A stretch of DNA of 64,000 bases from CAHJXG01 sp965277495 (GTDB lineage Bacteria > Pseudomonadota > Alphaproteobacteria > Acetobacterales > Acetobacteraceae): contig OZ255824.1 of the NCBI GenBank assembly GCA_965277495.1, forward strand, positions 1,426,001 to 1,490,000, read 5' to 3'. The notes under the pieces were generated by a model. It made no database searches, was not told where the DNA came from, and saw only the letters and a list, made by a program, of their open reading frames with translations. Below are positions 59,463-64,000 of this stretch, in pieces; positions within the stretch are counted from its first letter, which is position 1; the number at the start of each line of letters is the position of its first letter. Made by a program: the position numbers and the translations under genes.

Positions 59463-60470
59463 ATGGACGGAATGCTCGAACTCTCACCGGCGATACAGGA
59501 TTTGAGGCATTCCCAGCCGGCTGGGCCGGTGCAGCGTACGCTGAAGTCGGCGATCTCGTGCGTCGGTGTCGGCTTGCACTCCGGTCGGCGGGTCAACGTT
59601 ACCTTGCGCCCGGCCGCGCCCGGAATAGGCGTGGTGTTCCGCCGCCTGGACCTGTGCGTCGAAATCCCGGCGCGCTTCGATCATGTCGCCGATACGCGGC
59701 TTTGCACCGTGCTGGCGTTGCCGGAGTTCCCGGAGTCCCGGGTCGGCACGGTCGAGCACCTGATGGCGGCGCTGTCGGCCTGTGGAATCAACAATGCCTA
59801 TGTCGAGTTGGACGGGCCAGAGGTGCCGGTGCTGGATGGGTCGGCCAATCCTTGGGTGTTCCTGCTCGATTGCGCTGGGATAGCCGACCAAAGCGCGCCG
59901 GCCCGGGTCATCGAGGTTTTGCAGGCGGTGCGCGTGCAGGATGGCGACGCGTTCGCCGAACTGCGGCCGAACGCGTCGGCTTCGCTGGAGATGTCGGTGT
60001 CCATCGCGTTCGACGCCGCGGCTATCGGCCGGCAGGCGCTGTCGCTCGCGGTCGACGGTTCGGTAATCCGGCACGAATTGGCGGATGCGCGCACCTTTAC
60101 CTTGGCCCGCGAGATCGCCGGTTTGCAGGCGGCGGGGCTGGCGCAAGGAGGCAGCCTCGACAATGCGGTCGTGGTGGATGGCGCGCGGGTGTTGAACCCC
60201 GGCGGCCTGCGCCGGGCGGACGAGTTCGTGCGGCATAAGATGCTCGACGCCGTGGGCGACCTGGCGCTGGCGGGCGCCGTGTTGCAGGGCCGGTTCGTCG
60301 GCCATCGGTCCGGCCACGCGCTGAACAACCGCGTGCTCCGCGCGCTGTTCGCCAACAACGCGAACTGGCGTGAGGTCACCGGGTCGGCTTCGACCGCGGT
60401 CACTGGGTCACCTTTGACCGCGGTCACCGGGCTTGACTGGGCCGCGGCTCGGGTTCGGCAAGCTGCATAA
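59463..60470 (+). CDS. lpxC: UDP-3-O-acyl-N-acetylglucosamine deacetylase LpxC
   Basis: A 335-residue zinc deacetylase, the committed step of lipid A synthesis. CVGVGLHSGRRVNVTLRPA at the start, VEHLMAALSACGINNAYVEL (zinc His), and HKMLDAVGDLALAG (zinc His and Asp). The C-terminal 35 residues consist of tandem VTGSxxTA units from 24-nt DNA repeats. GAGG lies 5 bases before the ATG at 59463. A 144-base gap after ftsZ probably holds its promoter. Confidence 0.93.
   Translation: MDGMLELSPAIQDLRHSQPAGPVQRTLKSAISCVGVGLHSGRRVNVTLRPAAPGIGVVFRRLDLCVEIPARFDHVADTRLCTVLALPEFPESRVGTVEHLMAALSACGINNAYVELDGPEVPVLDGSANPWVFLLDCAGIADQSAPARVIEVLQAVRVQDGDAFAELRPNASASLEMSVSIAFDAAAIGRQALSLAVDGSVIRHELADARTFTLAREIAGLQAAGLAQGGSLDNAVVVDGARVLNPGGLRRADEFVRHKMLDAVGDLALAGAVLQGRFVGHRSGHALNNRVLRALFANNANWREVTGSASTAVTGSPLTAVTGLDWAAARVRQAA
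60374..60443 (+). repeat. 24-nt tandem repeats at the 3' end of lpxC
   Basis: Unit 1 at 60374-60397 and unit 2 at 60398-60421, followed by a partial third unit from 60422. Units begin GGTCAC(C/T)GGGTC and end GACCGC. They encode VTGSASTA, VTGSPLTA and VTGLDWAA. The same unit size as in ftsW, but the sequence is unrelated. GACCGCGGTC at the unit junctions is itself a palindrome. Confidence 0.75.
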
Positions 60471-60513
60471 CGCATTCCTAACCGCTGCGCCGGCGTGCTA
60501 TAGGGCCGCTGTC

Positions 60514-61404
60514 ATGACATATCGAATTCGCCGTCTCCGCACCCTGCTGGCACGCTTGTTCCCCGCCCTAATGGCGCTAATGCTGTTGCAGGGTTGTGAA
60601 ACGCTGCGCTCCATTTCACCCTGGAACGGCAAGTCGGACGACCTGCATGCGAAGGTCGATCCGGGCACGAAGTCGGTCGAAGAGCTTTATAACAACGGCG
60701 TCGACGCCCTCAACCAAAAACGTTATGCGACCGCGGTGACGCAGTTCGATGCGGTCGAGCAGAACTATCCCTATTCATCGTGGGCGGTGAATGCGCAACT
60801 GATGCACGGTTATGCAGAGTATTTGCAGAACCACTACACCGAAGCCATTGGTTCGCTCGATCGGTTTATTCAATTGCACCCCACTAGCCCGAACGCATCG
60901 TATGCCTACTACTTGCGCGGCCTCAGTTTCTACGAGCAGATCGCCGACATCCAGCGCGACCAAAAGGGCACCGAGCAGGCCATGGTGGCGTTGCAGGACG
61001 TGGTGAACCGCTTCCCCGAGAGCGCCTATGCCCGCGACGCCCGGCTTAAGATCGACCTGTGCCGTGACCACATGGCGGGCAAGGAAATGGAAATCGGCCG
61101 CTTCTACGAGCAGCAAAAGCTGTATGGAGCCGCCATTGGGCGCTTCCAACGGGTCGTCGACGACTATCAGACCACGAATCACGCCCCGGAAGCCTTGCAT
61201 CGCTTGACCGAGATCTACCTGCTGCTGGGCATGACCGACCAGGCGAAAAAGACCGCGGCCGTGCTGGGCCACAACTACCCCGGCAGCCGCTGGTACGAAG
61301 ATAGCTATCGCCAGCTCGCCGATGACGGAATGGTGCCGGCGGCGGCGGCGGCGTCTGGCCGGAGCGGCGGGTTCTTCGCTCGAACCCTGGGCAGCGTGTT
61401 CTAG
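60514..61404 (+). CDS. bamD: BamD, outer-membrane assembly lipoprotein
   Basis: A 296-residue lipoprotein of the BAM complex. The signal peptide ends with lipobox LLQGC, and five TPR-like repeats follow (for example YNNGVDALNQKRYATAVTQF). Members bind BamA and help insert outer-membrane proteins. Typical BamD size is 240-290. It follows lpxC by 43 bases and recN starts 7 bases after its stop. Confidence 0.92.
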   Translation: MTYRIRRLRTLLARLFPALMALMLLQGCETLRSISPWNGKSDDLHAKVDPGTKSVEELYNNGVDALNQKRYATAVTQFDAVEQNYPYSSWAVNAQLMHGYAEYLQNHYTEAIGSLDRFIQLHPTSPNASYAYYLRGLSFYEQIADIQRDQKGTEQAMVALQDVVNRFPESAYARDARLKIDLCRDHMAGKEMEIGRFYEQQKLYGAAIGRFQRVVDDYQTTNHAPEALHRLTEIYLLLGMTDQAKKTAAVLGHNYPGSRWYEDSYRQLADDGMVPAAAAASGRSGGFFARTLGSVF

Positions 61405-61411
61405 CACCCAC

Positions 61412-63103
61412 GTGCTGACCGCCCTGTCGATTCGCGACGTGGTGCTGATCGAGCGGCTGGACCTGGAGTTCGGCGCCGGGCTCACGGTGCTGACCGGGGA
61501 AACCGGTGCCGGGAAGTCCATCCTGCTCGACAGCCTCGGCCTGGCGTTGGGCGCTCGGGCGGATGCCGGCCTCGTTCGCGCCGGCGCCGAGCAGGCCAGC
61601 GTCACCGCGTGCTTTGCGCCGCCCTCCGGCCATCCGGCGCTCGACCTGCTCGCCGAGCAAGGGGTTGCGCTGGAGGACGAGATCGTGGTCCGCCGCGTGG
61701 TGGCGAAGGATGGTCGGTCGCGCGCGACGATCAACGACCAGCCGGTCGGCGTGGCGCTGCTTCGCCGGGCCGGGTCGCTACTGGTCGAGGTGCAGGGCCA
61801 GGGCGACCAGATGGGCCTCGCGGACCCGGCCGTGCATGCGACGCTGCTTGACTCGTATGGGGTGCATGCCCCGGTGCGTGGTGGCGTTGGCGCGGCATGG
61901 CGGGCTTGGCGGGATGCCAACGCCACCTTGCAGGCAGCCCGGACGGCGATCGCCGAGGCGCAGCGGGAGGAGGACTGGCTGCGCCATGCGCTGGATGAGC
62001 TCTCGGCCTTGGCGCCGGTCGAGGGTGAGGAGGACCGCTTGGCCGCCGACCGCCAGCGGCTGCAGCAGGGCGAGCGCCGGGCCGAGGCGATTGCGTCGGC
62101 GCTGTCCGAAATCGCGCCGAAGGACCGCCGCAGCGCTGGCCCGGCCGCCACGCTGCGCAGCGCCTCGCGTGCGTTGCAAAAGCTCGTGCCGGCGAACCAG
62201 CCGGACAGCGACAATCCTGCGGCCCCGGCGCTCGCTGCCCTGGAGCGCGCCGAGGAGGCTTTGGCCGAGGCCGAAACCCTGCTCAGCCGCCTCGCCAACG
62301 AGGCCGATTCCGACCCGCGCCTGCTTGAACAGGCGGAGGAGCGGCTGTTCGCGCTGCGCGCCGCTGCCCGCAAGCATGCGACGACGGTGGTCGAGTTGCC
62401 CGCCTTGCTCGCCAGCCTGCGCAAACGGCTGGCCGCGCTCGACACCGGTTCGGCCGAGATCGCGCAGTTGGAAGTGCGCGCCACCGCAGCCCGTGCCGCC
62501 TATGCCGGTGCCGCCGCCGCGTTGAGCGAGGCGCGCCAGGCGGCGGCAAAGCGCCTGCAAACTGCCGTCACGGCCGAACTGCCGCCGCTTCGGCTCGACA
62601 AGGCGCGGTTCTTTGTCGAGGTCCAGGCATTGGACGAAGCCCGTTGGGGTGTCACTGGGGCCGACTCGGTCCGTTTCCTGATCGCCACGAACCCGGGCCA
62701 GACGCCCGGCGCGCTCGACAAGATCGCCTCGGGCGGCGAGCTATCGCGTCTCATGCTGGCGTTGAAGGTCGTGCTGGTCAGCGGCGGATCGGTGCCGACA
62801 TTGGTGTTCGACGAGGTCGACAGCGGCGTGGGCGGCGCGACGGCCGCAGCGGTCGGCGACCGGCTGGCACGGGTCGCGGACCAGGTGCAGGTCCTGGTGG
62901 TCACGCACAGTCCGCAGGTCGCCGCCCGCGGTGTGGCGCATATGCAGGTGGCGAAGGTTGCCGCCAAGAACCGGGCGGAAACGCGGGTCGTGGCGCTCGA
63001 TTTCCAGGCCCGGCGCGAGGAGATCGCCCGCATGCTGGCCGGCGAGAGCGTGACCGAGGCCGCCCGCGCCGCCGCCGATAGCCTGCTGGGCACCGCGGCT
63101 TGA
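61412..63103 (+). CDS. recN: RecN, SMC-like DNA repair ATPase
   Basis: A 563-residue SMC-family protein in double-strand break repair. Walker A TGETGAGKSILLDSL near residue 30, the signature LDKIASGGELSRLMLALK and Walker B TLVFDEVDSGVGG near the C-terminus, with coiled-coil between. The GTG at 61412 gives the usual start, MLTALSIRDVVLIERLDLEF, seven bases after bamD; the longer frame is rejected. Confidence 0.92.
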   Translation: MLTALSIRDVVLIERLDLEFGAGLTVLTGETGAGKSILLDSLGLALGARADAGLVRAGAEQASVTACFAPPSGHPALDLLAEQGVALEDEIVVRRVVAKDGRSRATINDQPVGVALLRRAGSLLVEVQGQGDQMGLADPAVHATLLDSYGVHAPVRGGVGAAWRAWRDANATLQAARTAIAEAQREEDWLRHALDELSALAPVEGEEDRLAADRQRLQQGERRAEAIASALSEIAPKDRRSAGPAATLRSASRALQKLVPANQPDSDNPAAPALAALERAEEALAEAETLLSRLANEADSDPRLLEQAEERLFALRAAARKHATTVVELPALLASLRKRLAALDTGSAEIAQLEVRATAARAAYAGAAAALSEARQAAAKRLQTAVTAELPPLRLDKARFFVEVQALDEARWGVTGADSVRFLIATNPGQTPGALDKIASGGELSRLMLALKVVLVSGGSVPTLVFDEVDSGVGGATAAAVGDRLARVADQVQVLVVTHSPQVAARGVAHMQVAKVAAKNRAETRVVALDFQARREEIARMLAGESVTEAARAAADSLLGTAA

Positions 63104-64000
63104 CCGAACAGGAAGCTGCGCAGGAGCTGGCTGCCCTCGCCGCCGAGATCGCCCGGCACGACCGCGCCTACCACGAGCATGACGCGCCGCTGATCACCGA
63201 CGCCGAGTACGACGCGCTCCGGCAGCGCAATACGGAGATCGAGGCCGACTTCCCGCATCTGGTCCGCCCTGACAGCCCTAGCCGGCGCGTGGGTGCAGCC
63301 CCGGGCAGCGGCTTTGCCAAGGTCCGCCACCGCGTGCCGATGCTGTCGCTCGACAACGCCTTCGCCGCGCAGGACTTTTTCGAGTTCTGTGCCCGCATCC
63401 GGCGTTTCCTGCATTTGCCGGACGATGCCCGTTTGGCCTTCGTCGCGGAACCCAAGATCGACGGCCTGTCCATCAACCTGCTGTATGAGGACGGCCGGCT
63501 CGTGCGCGGCGCCACCCGCGGCGATGGGACGGAGGGCGAGGATGTCACCGCCAACCTGCGCACCATGCCGTCGGTCCCGACCCGCCTGCATGGCCCGGCC
63601 CCCGCGCTGATCGAAATCCGCGGTGAGGTGTTCATGACCAAGGCCGACTTCCTGGCGCTCAACGCGGCCCAGGCGGCGGCGGGGCAAAAGGTGTTCGCCA
63701 ACCCGCGCAACGCTGCCGCCGGGTCGTTGCGCCAGCTCGACAAAGCCATCACCGCGAACCGTCCGTTGTCGTTGTTCGCCTACGCCGTGGGCGACGTGCA
63801 GGGGGGCATACCCGGCACCCACTCCGGATACCTGGACCGGCTCCGGGCCTGGGGATTTCAGGTAAACCCGCTCTCCCGCACGCTCGCCAGCGAGGCCGAG
63901 GCGGCAGCGTTCCAGCAGGAAACCGGCCTGGCGCGGTCCGGCCTGGGCTACGACATCGACGGCGTGGTTTACAAGGTCGACGACCTGGCACTGCAGCGGC
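63100..64000 (+). CDS. ligA: NAD-dependent DNA ligase LigA (3' end beyond the window)
   Basis: About 300 residues of the replicative ligase. It begins at TTG 63100, overlapping the recN TGA: MTEQEAAQELAALAAEIARH, then the Ia-domain motif YHEHDAPLITDAEYDAL, the nucleotide-binding lysine in EPKIDGLS (Lys119) and ANPRNAAAGSLRQLD. The zinc finger, HhH and BRCT domains would lie past the window end. The start is a TTG; no ATG fits the conserved N-terminus. Confidence 0.9.
   Translation, partial: MTEQEAAQELAALAAEIARHDRAYHEHDAPLITDAEYDALRQRNTEIEADFPHLVRPDSPSRRVGAAPGSGFAKVRHRVPMLSLDNAFAAQDFFEFCARIRRFLHLPDDARLAFVAEPKIDGLSINLLYEDGRLVRGATRGDGTEGEDVTANLRTMPSVPTRLHGPAPALIEIRGEVFMTKADFLALNAAQAAAGQKVFANPRNAAAGSLRQLDKAITANRPLSLFAYAVGDVQGGIPGTHSGYLDRLRAWGFQVNPLSRTLASEAEAAAFQQETGLARSGLGYDIDGVVYKVDDLALQR

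Overview
The window looks like a chromosomal segment of a GC-rich alphaproteobacterium. A member of the Acetobacteraceae/Rhodospirillales is my best guess, from overall gene character rather than any database match. Supporting signs are a circularly permuted two-piece tmRNA gene (ssrA), the alphaproteobacterial type of SspB, a complete tightly overlapped dcw (division and cell wall) cluster running on into lpxC-bamD-recN-ligA, ThyX, and an FtsL with a long Pro/Ala-rich tail. No tRNA, rRNA, CRISPR array, intact insertion sequence or prophage was seen.

Region 1 (1-17 kb) is accessory and metabolic. It holds a short chromate-transporter-like protein, an acyl-CoA synthetase, a visibly lower-GC insert carrying a RloA-like ATPase and a RloB-like protein (a probable phage-defence pair), two tandem 2-hydroxyacid dehydrogenases diverging from an overlapping hyuA-hyuB-D-aminoacylase operon, a small His-rich secreted protein, a LysE-type exporter behind a hairpin-rich leader and overlapped by an MFS gene, and an ATP-dependent DNA ligase overlapped with its metallo-beta-lactamase exonuclease.

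Region 2 (17-39 kb) is mostly housekeeping. It has hflK-hflC-degP (membrane and periplasmic quality control), mrp/apbC with a Rieske oxygenase, thyX with a PfkB-family sugar kinase, ssrA, an orphan Tat-exported solute-binding protein, sspB, a class I fumarase, and a queuosine block (VUT transporter, queA, tgt, queF, queG). Then follow two very small proteins, an AsmA-family giant, a DjlA-like co-chaperone, an AmiD-like amidase and the RNase P RNA.

Region 3 (39.7-64 kb) is the dcw cluster: mraZ rsmH ftsL ftsI murE murF mraY murD ftsW murG murC murB ddl ftsQ ftsA ftsZ, then lpxC bamD recN ligA (ligA runs off the end). Most junctions overlap by 1-14 nt, which implies translational coupling. Four CCCAT boxes at 10-nt spacing in front of mraZ look like the MraZ operator.

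The most unusual signal is that several essential dcw genes appear to carry short palindromic DNA elements inside their reading frames. One family (core AACCGAGTGGTTTGCGCG) is in murF, murD, ftsW (amplified to four 24-nt tandem units) and murG (an inverted pair forming an 18-bp hairpin). A second, looser family is in ftsI, ftsW, ddl and murG. A third 24-nt tandem repeat lies at the lpxC 3' end. They resemble in concept the Rickettsia palindromic elements that insert in frame into genes.
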